Notes: a model not told the origin generated them from the sequence alone. Positions 1-9,337 are shown, counted from the stretch's first letter. The stretch: 64,000 nt of DNA from Nitrososphaeraceae archaeon (GCA_031316115.1 JALDRC010000004.1:186001-250000), one strand, 5' to 3'. Numbers and translations: made by a program.

Positions 1-341
1 ATTTTCAAATTATGGCTAAAAATGAGATGAATATAGCTAAAAAGGTTACATCAGCTGGTTTAATACTAATTGGCGAAAATACACCCTCATCCGTAAGTGA
101 TTATTGTCTGGGTTCTAATCATGTCCTTCCTACAATGGGTTTTGGAAAATCACGTGCATCACTATCAGTATTAGATTTCATAAGGATCGCGACGATTGTA
201 AAAGCTACAAAAGAAGATCTGAAAAAAATTGAACCTTTTATAAATATGATTACAGAAAAAGAGGGATTAATTAATCATTATGAAGCACTAAAAGAAAGAA
301 TAAAAGGCAACCAAAAAATATTGAATCAAAAAAAAGGATGA
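1..341 (+). CDS. hisD: Histidinol dehydrogenase, C-terminal part (cut by window edge)
   Basis: The reading frame is open from the first bases, so this is the tail of a gene that starts upstream. HisD oxidises L-histidinol to L-histidine in two NAD-dependent steps, the last reactions of histidine synthesis in the cytoplasm. The fragment holds the family motif SDYCLGSNHVLPT followed by a Gly-rich turn and SLSVLDFIR. Near the end EGLINHYEALKERI carries the Glu and His that correspond to the zinc-site region at the C-terminus of the family. An internal ATG at 12 is not the start, because conserved sequence continues upstream of it. hisC follows after 9 bases, so it is the first visible member of the his operon. 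The identification is firm; the N-terminal two domains are not in the window. Confidence 0.9.
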   Translation, partial: FQIMAKNEMNIAKKVTSAGLILIGENTPSSVSDYCLGSNHVLPTMGFGKSRASLSVLDFIRIATIVKATKEDLKKIEPFINMITEKEGLINHYEALKERIKGNQKILNQKKG

Positions 342-350
342 AGAATCGCT

Positions 351-1433
351 GTGCAAAATTGGCTTGAAAAAAAATATGATGAATTAGGCAAAATTGAAGG
401 GTATGTAAAACCTGAAAAAAGTGAAGGGATTAAACTAGATTCAAACGAAAATTTTGTTATAAGAAATGATTTCATTAGGGATATTTCACTAAAAGTATTA
501 AGAAAGATTGATTTAAGGGAGTATCCTTTAGAACAGTTTGAAGAATTTTATACGCAATTATCAAAATACACAAAAATAAAAAAGAGTTATTTATCCATAG
601 GAAATGGTTCGGATCAGATAATAGATCTTGTTTTATCTATTTTTGGGAAACATAATAGAGTTACTACATTTACTCCGACATTTTCATATTTTATTGATAG
701 GTGTAAACTCTATTCTATAGCCATAGATCAAGTACCTCTCGAAAAAAATGATAACTTGTTAGATAAATCAAAATTCATTAAAAGTGCGAAAAAATCACAA
801 ATAGCTTATATCTGTTCGCCAAATAATCCTACTGGAAATCAGATTGAAAAGCAGAAGGTAATAGAAATCATTAATGAACTTGACGATAAATTGATAATAA
901 TAGATGAAGCATATGTAGAATTTGCAAATTATTCGATTTCAAATGAAATTATAAAAAAAAACAATGTTATCGTTCTACGAACACTATCTAAAGCATTTGG
1001 TTTAGCAGGTGCTAGACTAGGTTATTGTATATCTAACGAAAAATTTTCAAATTTATTTAGAAAAGTCATACAGTCTCCTTATCCTATCAATACCATATCT
1101 CTGTGTATAGGATGTGAAATTTTAAAAAATACGGATTATATTAATGAAACGATAAAAGGAATCAAGGAAGAGAGAGATAGACTTTATTTCTATCTGAAAA
1201 AATTAGAAAATAAAATAAGGGTTTTTAAAACTGATGCTAACTTTATATTCATACAGATAAATGATAGTGAGCGATACTATCGTTTATTAGAGTTATTAAA
1301 AAAAGAGAAAATCATCATAAAAGCATTCGATAAAATTGAAGGCAGAAATGGTAGATATATTAGAGTTACCATCGGAACTAAAGAAATGAATAAAAGATTC
1401 TTAAAGATATTTAGAAAAATATATGAAGTATAA
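351..1433 (+). CDS. hisC: Histidinol-phosphate aminotransferase
   Basis: A PLP-dependent class I/II aminotransferase of 360 residues, a normal length. It transfers the amino group of glutamate to imidazole-acetol phosphate, giving histidinol phosphate. Visible motifs are SPNNPTGN (PLP phosphate and substrate pocket), DEAYVEF (the Asp that binds the pyridine nitrogen) and LSKAFGLAGARLGY, which contains the Schiff-base lysine and the conserved Arg. The chosen start is GTG at 351, ten bases after the hisD stop; the next residues (NWLEKKYDEL) resemble the helical N-terminus of the family. The last 11 bases overlap the start of the HAD gene, which suggests translational coupling inside the his operon. 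Confidence 0.93.
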   Translation: MQNWLEKKYDELGKIEGYVKPEKSEGIKLDSNENFVIRNDFIRDISLKVLRKIDLREYPLEQFEEFYTQLSKYTKIKKSYLSIGNGSDQIIDLVLSIFGKHNRVTTFTPTFSYFIDRCKLYSIAIDQVPLEKNDNLLDKSKFIKSAKKSQIAYICSPNNPTGNQIEKQKVIEIINELDDKLIIIDEAYVEFANYSISNEIIKKNNVIVLRTLSKAFGLAGARLGYCISNEKFSNLFRKVIQSPYPINTISLCIGCEILKNTDYINETIKGIKEERDRLYFYLKKLENKIRVFKTDANFIFIQINDSERYYRLLELLKKEKIIIKAFDKIEGRNGRYIRVTIGTKEMNKRFLKIFRKIYEV

Positions 1434-2490
1434 AAAGATAACAAAAGAAGATATAATATCTGAAAATATAAAAAATAAAGAAATTTATCTTACTGGCATT
1501 GTGATGGATATAGATGGAGTATTAATAGATGTTAATAAATCCTATAATGAGGCAATAAGAAAAACCGTTCATTTTATAACATCTAAATTGAAAAAATCTT
1601 ACGCTAGAAATCTTGTTAATGACGAAATAATTTTGAGATTTAGACAATCCGGAGGATTTAACAATGATATGGATACTAGTTATGCGATTTCGCTTGCTTT
1701 GTTATCTTTGAATACTTCAGATAAGATAAATCCTAAAAAATTTCTTTTAAAAATAGCAGAAAATTCCAATGAGAAAGGTATAAGGTCCGTAGAAAAATTC
1801 TTGAAATGTTATTTAAATAGCGACTATAGTAACAAATTGGCTAATGGATTTAATGGAAATATAGACAAAATTAAAAAATATTTGGATTATCCTGGACCAG
1901 TAGGAAAGAGTATAGTTTCTACTATTTTTGATGAATTTTTTTATGGACAAAAATTGTTTAAATCTAGATATGGATTTGAAACTAATTATTATCATGGGAA
2001 ACCATTAATAGAAAATGAAAAGATAATAATTACCAATAAAACCATAAAATATTTATCTAAAAAATTTGATGGTAGAATTTGCATGGTTTCAGGAAGAAGT
2101 AAAATAGCTGCTAGGTTCTCTTTGAATAACAAATTTAACTTATTAAATGGACACAAAAGTATATTTCTGGAAGATGAAAAAAGAAAATATGGAAAACCTA
2201 ATCCGTATGGTTTGATCAAAGTTATAAATAGAATGACTACTGCTAATGCTTTATTATATTGTGGTGATTCTTTTGAGGATTTAATAATGGCTAGAGCAGC
2301 AGAAAAAGAGATAAACTTAAAGAAAAAACCTAACAGAAAAATAAATATTCTTTTTTGTGGGGTTTACGGGCTTAGCGCTAATCATAGAGAACTAATTAAA
2401 AAATTCAAGGAAAACAATGCAGAGATTATAATCAAAAATATCAACAATTTACCATATATATTAAATAAAGTAGACGAAAAAGAATGTTAG
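1423..2490 (+). CDS. HAD-superfamily hydrolase in the his operon, candidate histidinol-phosphate phosphatase
   Basis: A 355-residue haloacid-dehalogenase fold protein. Motif I is MDIDGVLIDV (nucleophile and acid/base Asp), motif II is MVSGRSK, the motif III Lys is probably in KYGKPNPYG, and motif IV is CGDSFEDL. A large helical cap lies between motifs I and II. It resembles the small HAD IA group known from haloarchaea and cyanobacteria that is linked to, or fused with, HisB. No other histidinol-phosphatase is visible here, and it sits between hisC and hisB, overlapping the hisC end by 11 bases and touching hisB. The role as histidinol-phosphate phosphatase is therefore an inference from family and position. 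The HAD assignment itself is clear. Confidence 0.8.
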   Translation: MKYKKITKEDIISENIKNKEIYLTGIVMDIDGVLIDVNKSYNEAIRKTVHFITSKLKKSYARNLVNDEIILRFRQSGGFNNDMDTSYAISLALLSLNTSDKINPKKFLLKIAENSNEKGIRSVEKFLKCYLNSDYSNKLANGFNGNIDKIKKYLDYPGPVGKSIVSTIFDEFFYGQKLFKSRYGFETNYYHGKPLIENEKIIITNKTIKYLSKKFDGRICMVSGRSKIAARFSLNNKFNLLNGHKSIFLEDEKRKYGKPNPYGLIKVINRMTTANALLYCGDSFEDLIMARAAEKEINLKKKPNRKINILFCGVYGLSANHRELIKKFKENNAEIIIKNINNLPYILNKVDEKEC

Positions 2491-3108
2491 TTGAGTTCCA
2501 ATTCATCTGAAGGTCCAGAATATCGTGGTAGATTTATGAAAAAAGAAAGGAATACTCAAGAAACGAACATAAAAGTAGAAGTAGATATTGATGGAAAAGG
2601 AAGCGTATTTTGCAAAACTGGATACCCATTTATCGATCATCTTGTTTCAACTTTTGGTAAACATAGTATGATAAACATTAGTGTTGAAGCAAAATCAAAT
2701 GACTCAATATCTCATCATCTAATAGAAGATTTAGCAATAACACTTTCGCAGACATTAAATAATGCCCTATCAGATAGGCAAAGAATTAGAAGATTCGGTT
2801 ATGCCATAGTACCTATGGACGAATCATTGGCTGTTTCATCAATCGATTTAGCCAAAAGGCAATTTTTTAAGCTTAGTTTGAACCTTGATACTAAACAAAT
2901 AGAGGGAATCCCTAGAGAAGATTTAGTACATTTTATGGGAAGTTTATTACAAAATCTTAATGCATGTACTCATATTTGTGTGCAATATGGTGAAAATGAT
3001 CATCACAAAATAGAAGCAGCGATGAAGGCTTTAGCAATAGCATTGAGGATGGCTGCTTCCATAGATGATAAACAGACAGGTGTTCCAAGCACGAAAGGAG
3101 TCATATAA
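2491..3108 (+). CDS. hisB: Imidazoleglycerol-phosphate dehydratase
   Basis: A manganese enzyme that dehydrates imidazole-glycerol phosphate to imidazole-acetol phosphate. The family's metal-binding motifs are present: SHHLIEDLAI (HHxxED type), PMDESLA, and NDHHKIEAAMKALAIALRMA in the second half. The start is TTG at 2491, directly after the HAD stop. An ATG at 2536 would also give a protein, but the Arg two residues before it aligns with the conserved N-terminal Arg of the family (R-x6-T-x-E-T pattern), so the longer form is preferred. 205 residues is slightly long for the usual 190-200. hisH follows after 3 bases. Confidence 0.92.
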   Translation: MSSNSSEGPEYRGRFMKKERNTQETNIKVEVDIDGKGSVFCKTGYPFIDHLVSTFGKHSMINISVEAKSNDSISHHLIEDLAITLSQTLNNALSDRQRIRRFGYAIVPMDESLAVSSIDLAKRQFFKLSLNLDTKQIEGIPREDLVHFMGSLLQNLNACTHICVQYGENDHHKIEAAMKALAIALRMAASIDDKQTGVPSTKGVI

Positions 3109-3111
3109 ATA

Positions 3112-3729
3112 ATGACAAAAATAGCAATTTTCGATTACGGAGCGGGCAATTTATATAGTCTAAAATGTGCGTTGGAGAGGAACGGAACTAAGGTTTCGAT
3201 AATTAAGACATTAGAAAAAACCAAAAAATTTGATGGATTAATTTTACCAGGGGTTGGAAATTTTGATCCTGCAATAAGATCTATGGAACCATTTAGGAAA
3301 AATTTTTCTAGTATAATAGAAAAGAAAATTCCTGTATTAGGGATTTGTTTAGGTATGGAAATGTTATTTAATAGTAGTGAAGAAGGAAAATTAGAGGGAT
3401 TAAAAATATTAGATGGTGTTGTATCTATGCTTCCAAAAAGGAAAGTCAAAATTCCACATATGGGTTGGAATAATCTTGATATAATAAAGAAGGATAGCAA
3501 AATATTGAAAGGAATACGAAATGAATCCTGGGTATATTTTGTCCATTCATATCACATTATTCCTGTTAATAGAGAAATAATAGTTGCAAAATCTAAATAT
3601 GGTAAAGATATCCCTGTTGTTATTGAAAAAGACAACATATTTGGTACACAGTTTCATCCAGAAAAATCAGGAACTCATGGTGAAAAAATTATTAAAAATT
3701 TTTTGAATATATGTGATGATCAAAAATGA
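3112..3729 (+). CDS. hisH: Imidazole glycerol phosphate synthase, glutamine amidotransferase subunit
   Basis: A class I glutamine amidotransferase that releases ammonia from glutamine and channels it to HisF. The nucleophile lies in GICLGMEMLF, the oxyanion region in LPGVGNF, and the catalytic His and Glu in FGTQFHPEKSG. At 205 residues it has the usual length. The start ATG at 3112 follows the hisB stop closely. The stop TGA at 3727-3729 overlaps the hisA start (ATGA), a sign of coupled translation. HisH and HisF should act as a heterodimer; both genes are here, separated by hisA. Confidence 0.93.
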   Translation: MTKIAIFDYGAGNLYSLKCALERNGTKVSIIKTLEKTKKFDGLILPGVGNFDPAIRSMEPFRKNFSSIIEKKIPVLGICLGMEMLFNSSEEGKLEGLKILDGVVSMLPKRKVKIPHMGWNNLDIIKKDSKILKGIRNESWVYFVHSYHIIPVNREIIVAKSKYGKDIPVVIEKDNIFGTQFHPEKSGTHGEKIIKNFLNICDDQK

Positions 3730-4448
3730 AAATTATTCCTGCTATTGATATACTTCAAGGAAAAGTTGTTCGATTGACTAAGGGAGATCCACAGAACAAG
3801 ATTATTTATAGTGATAATCCCATTGAAATCGCAAAAGAATTTGAAAAAGAGGATGTGGATAGAATTCATTTAGTTGATCTTGATGCTACATTAAGAACTG
3901 GATGGAATGATAATAAAAACAATAAAGACATTATATTAAAAATTATAGAGTCTATTAAAGTCCCAGTACAAGTGGCTGGAGGTATAAGATCATTTGAAGC
4001 TATAAATGAAATAATAAATGGAAATGTAGAAAAAATTGTAATTGGGACTTTGGCATATAAACAACCGAATGTGTTTCAACAAATTCCAAAAGAAAAGTTA
4101 GAAAAAATAATTATTTCAATAGACCAATATAATGGAATAGTAATGATTGATGGGTGGAGACAACCATCTGGATTTAGAGTGAATGAAGCAATGAAACTTT
4201 TCATGGCTAAGGGAATAAGAGAATTTTTGTTAACAACGGTAGAAAGGGATGGCACTTTAAATGGACCAGATATAAATATGCTATCCTATGCTTCGAATAT
4301 ATTTGGTTCAAAAGTGATTGCCAGTGGAGGAATTTCAAGTCTAGAAGACATAATACGTGTTAAAAACATCGGTTGTTCTGCCGTAATACTTGGAAAGTCT
4401 ATTTACGACGGAAAAATAAAGCTGAAACAAGCAAGAGCGGTTGCCTAA
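3726..4448 (+). CDS. hisA: ProFAR isomerase
   Basis: A TIM-barrel isomerase that opens the ribose of ProFAR to PRFAR. It begins [17 protein letters not shown], with the catalytic Asp in AIDI, and has the second-half counterpart [13 protein letters not shown]. Phosphate-binding loops are [10 protein letters not shown] and [10 protein letters not shown]. The length of 240 residues is typical. It overlaps hisH by 4 bases, and the hisF start follows its stop directly. It is related to HisF by gene duplication, and the two are distinguished here by the start: AIDI in HisA and PCLDVD in HisF. Confidence 0.93.
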   Translation: MKIIPAIDILQGKVVRLTKGDPQNKIIYSDNPIEIAKEFEKEDVDRIHLVDLDATLRTGWNDNKNNKDIILKIIESIKVPVQVAGGIRSFEAINEIINGNVEKIVIGTLAYKQPNVFQQIPKEKLEKIIISIDQYNGIVMIDGWRQPSGFRVNEAMKLFMAKGIREFLLTTVERDGTLNGPDINMLSYASNIFGSKVIASGGISSLEDIIRVKNIGCSAVILGKSIYDGKIKLKQARAVA

Positions 4449-4449
4449 A

Positions 4450-5271
4450 ATGACATTATCAAAGCGAATAATTCCTTGTTTGGATGTTGACAATGGAAGA
4501 GTAGTCAAGGGAATAAACTTCAAGGGAGTAAAAGACGCAGGTGATCCAGTAGAATTCGCAAAGAAATATACAATACAAGGTGCAGATGAACTTGTTTTTT
4601 TGGATATCACTGCTTCACAACAAAGGCGGGAGATTATAAAGAACGTAGTAAGAAATGTTGCCAAAGTAATAAATATTCCCTTTACCGTCGGAGGTGGAAT
4701 AAAAAAATTAGAAGATGCAAGGGACATACTATTGAATGGAGCAGATAAAGTATCAATTAATACATCAGCAGTCCAAAATCCAGAACTGATAACAGAGTTA
4801 ATGTCTATTTTTGGAAGACAATGTATAGTAGTTGCAATAGATGTTAAAAAAAATTATGAGTATTTTGATACTAAAAAGAAAAATATTTTACGTGAATATG
4901 GTGACAATAACGCAAAAAAATACTGGTTTGAAGTAAGAATTTTTGGAGGAAAAGAAGGCACAGGTATAGATGCAATAGAGTGGGCAAAAAAAGTAGAACA
5001 GTTAGGTGCAGGAGAGATACTTTTAACAAGTATCGATGCTGACGGAACAGAAGAAGGTTATGATTTAAGATTAAATAATATTATTTGTAAAGTAGTAAGT
5101 ATTCCAGTAATAGCTTCAGGTGGATGTGGAAAAGCTATGCATATGTTAGAAGTATTTAAAAAGACAAATGTAGATGCAGCATTAGCTGCATCAATTTTTC
5201 ACTATGAAAAATATACTATAAACAAAGTGAAGAAATATCTGAGAAAAAATAACATTCATGTTAGGATTTAG
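4450..5271 (+). CDS. hisF: Imidazole glycerol phosphate synthase, cyclase subunit
   Basis: A TIM-barrel cyclase that combines PRFAR with ammonia from HisH, giving imidazole-glycerol phosphate and AICAR. It carries [16 protein letters not shown] (catalytic Asp), [13 protein letters not shown], the second Asp in [13 protein letters not shown], and VIASGGCGK. The start ATG at 4450 is preferred over an in-frame TTG at 4441, because family members begin one or two residues before the [10 protein letters not shown] segment. It is the last gene of the operon in this window. No hisI/hisE follows, so the phosphoribosyl-AMP/ATP steps must be encoded elsewhere. Confidence 0.93.
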   Translation: MTLSKRIIPCLDVDNGRVVKGINFKGVKDAGDPVEFAKKYTIQGADELVFLDITASQQRREIIKNVVRNVAKVINIPFTVGGGIKKLEDARDILLNGADKVSINTSAVQNPELITELMSIFGRQCIVVAIDVKKNYEYFDTKKKNILREYGDNNAKKYWFEVRIFGGKEGTGIDAIEWAKKVEQLGAGEILLTSIDADGTEEGYDLRLNNIICKVVSIPVIASGGCGKAMHMLEVFKKTNVDAALAASIFHYEKYTINKVKKYLRKNNIHVRI

Positions 5272-5322
5272 GATCATACTAATCCAAATATATTAAATTA
5301 ATCATAATTAAATTATAAAATA

Positions 5323-5616
5323 TTATTTATTTAGACCTTGTAAATGACCTTCTTGATCTAATTTTTCTGCGTGAGCAGCAATATATCTCCAAACTATATC
5401 TGCCTTATCGGATTGAAAATCCCATGGAGCAAGGAGCACCAAATCATTTTCTCGTATCCACATTCTTCTTTTAATTTTTCCACGGATACGACATGTACGG
5501 ACTTTACCATCGGTGCATTTTACAATAACGTTATCTCCTCCTACAAGTTTGATAACTCTTCCAAACATTTCCCCTTCATGAGGCATTACTAGTTCTTTTA
5601 ACTCAGCCTCATTCAA
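5323..5616 (-). CDS. eif1A: Translation initiation factor aIF-1A
   Basis: An OB-fold protein of the small ribosomal subunit that helps start-codon selection. Diagnostic segments are MPHEGEMFGRVIKLVGGDN, CTDGKVRTCRIRGKIKRR and WIRENDLVLLAPW. It faces the his operon (convergent). The only in-frame start codon is TTG at 5616. However, the seven codons before it (reading LGKRKV) match the usual N-terminus MGKRKVLNE, and an in-frame stop lies a few codons further up. A GGAAGG stretch lies about 22 bases before the TTG, too far for normal use. The true start is therefore uncertain; the function is not. Confidence 0.93.
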   Translation of the reverse strand: MNEAELKELVMPHEGEMFGRVIKLVGGDNVIVKCTDGKVRTCRIRGKIKRRMWIRENDLVLLAPWDFQSDKADIVWRYIAAHAEKLDQEGHLQGLNK

Positions 5617-5651
5617 AACTTTTCTTTTGCCTAACTCTAATCCTTCCTTAA

Positions 5652-5666
5652 TTTAGTTAAACTAAA
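5652..5666. promoter_or_regulatory. 15-base palindrome upstream of aIF1A
   Basis: TTTAGTT-A-AACTAAA is a perfect inverted repeat with one central base, 36 bases before the aIF1A start. It overlaps the place where the promoter or transcript start would be. It could be an operator or chance in AT-rich DNA. Confidence 0.3.
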
Positions 5667-6040
5667 GTAACTTAAAAGTGTTTGGCAATCAAAAAATAAA
5701 AAGATAAAAAAGCAGGATATTGATTATAATAATATATTTGTTTGTATTCTTTTATGGTTACATAATGAGTATATCAGATGCTATTTAAAATAAGGAAGCA
5801 CCATGCTATTTATTGAGGGAATTTAAATGCTTGTTTTTTAGTCGTATTAAAAAATATTTAAGATAACAAAATTAATCTTCAAAAAATCAGAGAAGATATT
5901 TTTATTAAAATTCTTTCAGAAAATTGTATTTATAAAATGCTGTATATTGTATTTTAAAATAATTATAGATTTTGTTAACATTTATAAATACATCATTATT
6001 GTAAGAAAAAAATCATTATTACAGATGTAATTAGATTAAA

Positions 6041-6107
6041 TGTTATATGAAATCTCCATATAAAATAACAGAAATCACTAATAACCTAGTATTCACGGAT
6101 TGTGAAT
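6041..6107. promoter_or_regulatory. Two inverted repeats upstream of the wtp operon
   Basis: The stretch from 5667 to 6250 has no gene. Inside it are two symmetrical sites. At 6041-6070, TGTTATATG faces CATATAAAATAACA, an imperfect palindrome that recalls the TAT/ATA symmetry of molybdate-responsive ModE boxes. At 6091-6107 there is ATTCAC-N5-GTGAAT, a perfect 6+6 repeat. Both lie 145-210 bases before wtpA. An operator role is a guess from position. Confidence 0.3.
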
Positions 6108-6250
6108 CTGCAAATGCGTTAACATAATAAAGAATAAGATACATTAATCTCAATAACTGAATGTTGATTTAAAAGAGATAGGTGAGATTATAAACTAATT
6201 TAAAGTTTATCTATTAACAATGGAGTTATTTATAGAGATGAAAACAAACA

Positions 6251-7219
6251 ATGCTTAATAGTCTAAGGAAAAACATAAATTTTGTAGCTATTTTTGCTAT
6301 AACTATTATTTCTCTGACTGTTTGCACAGTATTTACGTTTAGCATAAAGGAATCAAGTGCCATAGTAGTAAGTTCCAAAAATGATATATTAGTTTTATAT
6401 GCAGGTTCATTGGCAAACATTTTTGAAAATCATTTAAAACCAATATTTGAGAACTTAACAAATTACAATCTAAAAGGAGAGGGAAGAGGTTCCCTACAAC
6501 TTTCTAATTTGATTACGGACGGATTTAGAAGACCAGATATATTCATAAGTGCTGATACAATTCCTATCAAAACTTTAATGAACAATGATCCTCAATTAGC
6601 AGACTGGTTAGTAAAATTTGCTTCTGCTGAAATTGTTATTGCATACAATCCACAAAGCTCATTTGCTTCAGATTTTTTAAAAGCTAAAAACGGAACGATG
6701 GAGTGGTATAACATTCTTGAAAAAGTAGGATTCAAATTTGGAAGATCTGATCCCAAGTTAGATCCTAAAGGATATTATACTATTATTATGGCAGAATTAG
6801 CAAATATCTTTTATAATGATTTTACCATTAAGGAAAGAATATTAGGTTATGATAATAATAACAAACAGATTTTTCCTGAAGAAGTGTTAAGTTCTATATT
6901 AGAGATAGGACAGGTTGATGCAATTTCTGCATATAAACATGAAGCTATAGCAAAAAAAATTCCCTATATTACCTTACCCAACAAAATTAATTTAGGCCAT
7001 CCCAATAACACTAATTATTACAATCAAGTAACTTATAACCCAAACTCCAGTCAAACTATTTATGGAAATCCTATTTATTTTTCAGTTACAATTCCATATA
7101 CAGTAAAAAATTTAGAAGGAGCGAATAATTTTCTAAAATTCCTTTTATCGACTAATGGTAAAAACATTTTGAAGCAAATAGGATTGAATCCTATAGACCC
7201 AATCTTACAAAAAGACTGA
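6251..7219 (+). CDS. wtpA: Tungstate/molybdate ABC transporter, substrate-binding protein (WtpA type)
   Basis: An exported periplasmic-binding-protein fold, 322 residues. Residues 10-30 are a single hydrophobic segment (FVAIFAITIISLTVCTVFTF) acting as signal or anchor. The mature part begins with LVLYAGSLANIFEN, the oxyanion-binding start of the ModA/WtpA family. It continues with GRGSLQLSNLI, RRPDIFISADT, IAYNPQS, GFKFGRSDPKLDPKGY and a C-terminal NFLKFLLSTNGKNIL. The GRSDPKLDPKGY segment is typical of the archaeal WtpA branch. The next two genes are the matching permease and ATPase. Whether tungstate, molybdate or both are carried cannot be read from the sequence. Confidence 0.85.
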   Translation: MLNSLRKNINFVAIFAITIISLTVCTVFTFSIKESSAIVVSSKNDILVLYAGSLANIFENHLKPIFENLTNYNLKGEGRGSLQLSNLITDGFRRPDIFISADTIPIKTLMNNDPQLADWLVKFASAEIVIAYNPQSSFASDFLKAKNGTMEWYNILEKVGFKFGRSDPKLDPKGYYTIIMAELANIFYNDFTIKERILGYDNNNKQIFPEEVLSSILEIGQVDAISAYKHEAIAKKIPYITLPNKINLGHPNNTNYYNQVTYNPNSSQTIYGNPIYFSVTIPYTVKNLEGANNFLKFLLSTNGKNILKQIGLNPIDPILQKD

Positions 7220-7291
7220 AAAAATAATATTTTAAGAGTGTATTTATATTGTGGAAATAAAAGTAGGTTAAATATAGTCAATATAAATGAT

Positions 7292-8107
7292 ATGAACAGC
7301 TTAAGAAATAACAATCTAAGTCCAAGTAGAATAAACGTTTCAGGATTTAATTTTCTTCTTGTTATTATAGTCACAATCCTTGGATTATACATAACATATC
7401 CTATTTTTGGGTTAATTTATCTAATAGAACCTTCAAATCTATTAAATTCACTAATTAGAATAGAATTATTTGATTCCTTATTATTGAGTTTAACCACATC
7501 AACTATTTCAACTTTAGTCATAGCCATTTTTGGAATACCTTTAGCCTATGTTTTGGCCAGGTATAAGTCTAAGATAAAATTTATACTCCAAATAATTGTA
7601 ATATTTCCACTAGTTCTTCCACCCTTGGTTAGTGGAACATTGCTTCTAGGAGTTTTTGGGCCATATTCATATCTAGGAAGACTAATCCCTATCGAGTTTA
7701 CACAATCAATCATAGGAATAATTATAGCACAAACCTATGTTGCTTCGCCATTTCTAATTCTTCCTGTTCAGGCGGCTTTCGAAGCCGTCCCAGAAAAATA
7801 CGAGATAGTAGCTAGAACATTAGGGAAAAATAGAGGGTATATTTTTGTAAATGTGTTAATTCCTTTGGCTAAAAAAGGGATAATCATAGGTTTGTTGATG
7901 TCGTGGATTAGATCTATTGGAGAATTAGGTGCTACAATGATGATGTCTTATAATCCTCATACCATTTCAATTCAGATTTTTGAAGATAGTGCTATTGGTG
8001 GAATAAGAGATTCAGTAGCGGGAATCGTATTAGTTATCTTAATAGCAGTAGTTGTATTAACGATTTTTATCCTGATACGAAAACAACCTGTTAGATTTGG
8101 ATGGTAA
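7292..8107 (+). CDS. wtpB: Tungstate/molybdate ABC transporter, permease (WtpB type)
   Basis: An integral membrane permease with about six hydrophobic segments. The cytoplasmic EAA loop that contacts the ATPase is visible as EIVARTLGKNRGYIFVNVLIPLA. The family segments VLPPLVSGTLLLG, and the later RSIGELGATMM, match ModB/WtpB permeases. The ATG at 7292 is preferred; a GTG at 7238 would add 18 polar residues without homology support. It lies between the binding protein and the ATPase, and its end overlaps a possible TTG start of wtpC. It works as a homodimer with WtpC. Confidence 0.85.
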   Translation: MNSLRNNNLSPSRINVSGFNFLLVIIVTILGLYITYPIFGLIYLIEPSNLLNSLIRIELFDSLLLSLTTSTISTLVIAIFGIPLAYVLARYKSKIKFILQIIVIFPLVLPPLVSGTLLLGVFGPYSYLGRLIPIEFTQSIIGIIIAQTYVASPFLILPVQAAFEAVPEKYEIVARTLGKNRGYIFVNVLIPLAKKGIIIGLLMSWIRSIGELGATMMMSYNPHTISIQIFEDSAIGGIRDSVAGIVLVILIAVVVLTIFILIRKQPVRFGW

Positions 8108-8114
8108 TTGTATA

Positions 8115-9200
8115 ATGGTTTTAAATATTATTAATGTTACTAAAAAATTCGACGATTTTTCCTTAGGGCCAATAAATACTATATTTGATAATAATATAAC
8201 AGTGGTTATAGGATCTACTGGAAGTGGAAAAACCACACTTATAAATTTGATTGCGGGAATTTTAAAACCTGACACAGGTCAGATAATGATAGATACTATT
8301 GACATAACAAATCAAGTCATAGAGGAGAGAAAAATCGGTTATGTTTTTCAAGATCCTTCGTTGTTTCCACATTTAAATGTGTATGACAACATTCTTTTTG
8401 GACTGAGAAAAAAGGAACGAAAATTAAAAGAAAAAATAACTTACACAAAGAAAATCATAGACGAACTTGGAATACATCATTTATTAGATAGAAATATCAA
8501 CAATCTTAGTGGAGGGGAAAGACAGAAAATTTCATTAGCTAGAATGCTTGTATTAAATCCAAAGATAATTCTCTTAGATGAACCCCTTTCTCATATTGAT
8601 CCTATAGGAAGAGAAAAACTAAGAGGAGAATTAAGAAGTATTTTGAAAAAGCAAATGGTACCAACAATTTATGTGACTCATTTTGAGGAGGATGTTTATT
8701 CATTAGCAGACTCAATTATCATATTGGAGAATGGAAAAATCGAACAAAATGGAACTTTTGAAGATCTTTTAAATAACAATATGAGATCTTCATCTGAATT
8801 TACTGAGAAAATTTTAGCAGTAGGGAATTATTTGATAGGAGAGGTCATTTATTCTCAAGACAATCTAACTAAAGTCAAAGTAGGAGAAAATATTCTATAT
8901 GCAATAGGAAAGTTTTCCTGTAAATCTCAAATTGGTATGATAGTCAAACGAGAAGATATATTACTTTCAAGAAAAAAGATCATTACAAGTGCACGTAACA
9001 TCATCTTTGTAAAAATAATAGATATGAGACATACTTTAAACATGGTGGATGTGTATTTGAGATCTACAAATCTAAATTTAGTTGCACGAATCACAAAAGA
9101 TGCGGCAGAAGAACTTGAGATCACAATAGGTGAACACATTTATGCAATTTTTAAGGCATCCGCACCCCATCTTATTCGCCAAGAAAATAATCTTCATTAA
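8115..9200 (+). CDS. wtpC: Tungstate/molybdate ABC transporter, ATP-binding protein (WtpC type)
   Basis: An ABC ATPase with Walker A GSTGSGKTT, Q-loop VFQDPSLFPH, signature LSGGERQKISLARM, Walker B IILLDEPLSHID and the switch His in YVTHFEED. After the ATPase domain (about 230 residues) comes a C-terminal TOBE-like domain, which in ModC/WtpC binds oxyanions and regulates uptake. The ATG at 8115 is chosen. The in-frame TTG at 8097 lies inside the permease gene and adds six unaligned residues. It is the last gene of the wtpABC operon. Confidence 0.88.
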   Translation: MVLNIINVTKKFDDFSLGPINTIFDNNITVVIGSTGSGKTTLINLIAGILKPDTGQIMIDTIDITNQVIEERKIGYVFQDPSLFPHLNVYDNILFGLRKKERKLKEKITYTKKIIDELGIHHLLDRNINNLSGGERQKISLARMLVLNPKIILLDEPLSHIDPIGREKLRGELRSILKKQMVPTIYVTHFEEDVYSLADSIIILENGKIEQNGTFEDLLNNNMRSSSEFTEKILAVGNYLIGEVIYSQDNLTKVKVGENILYAIGKFSCKSQIGMIVKREDILLSRKKIITSARNIIFVKIIDMRHTLNMVDVYLRSTNLNLVARITKDAAEELEITIGEHIYAIFKASAPHLIRQENNLH

Positions 9201-9337
9201 AATACAGATTTGTGAATTGGAAATCTTTTGATTTTTTGTTTCTTTGTTAATTCAATATCAGATAATATTTCTTATTTTAAGAAAAAAAGTATATGTGGTT
9301 TGATATTAGAAATATATGGTTATGATGATCCACTGTT

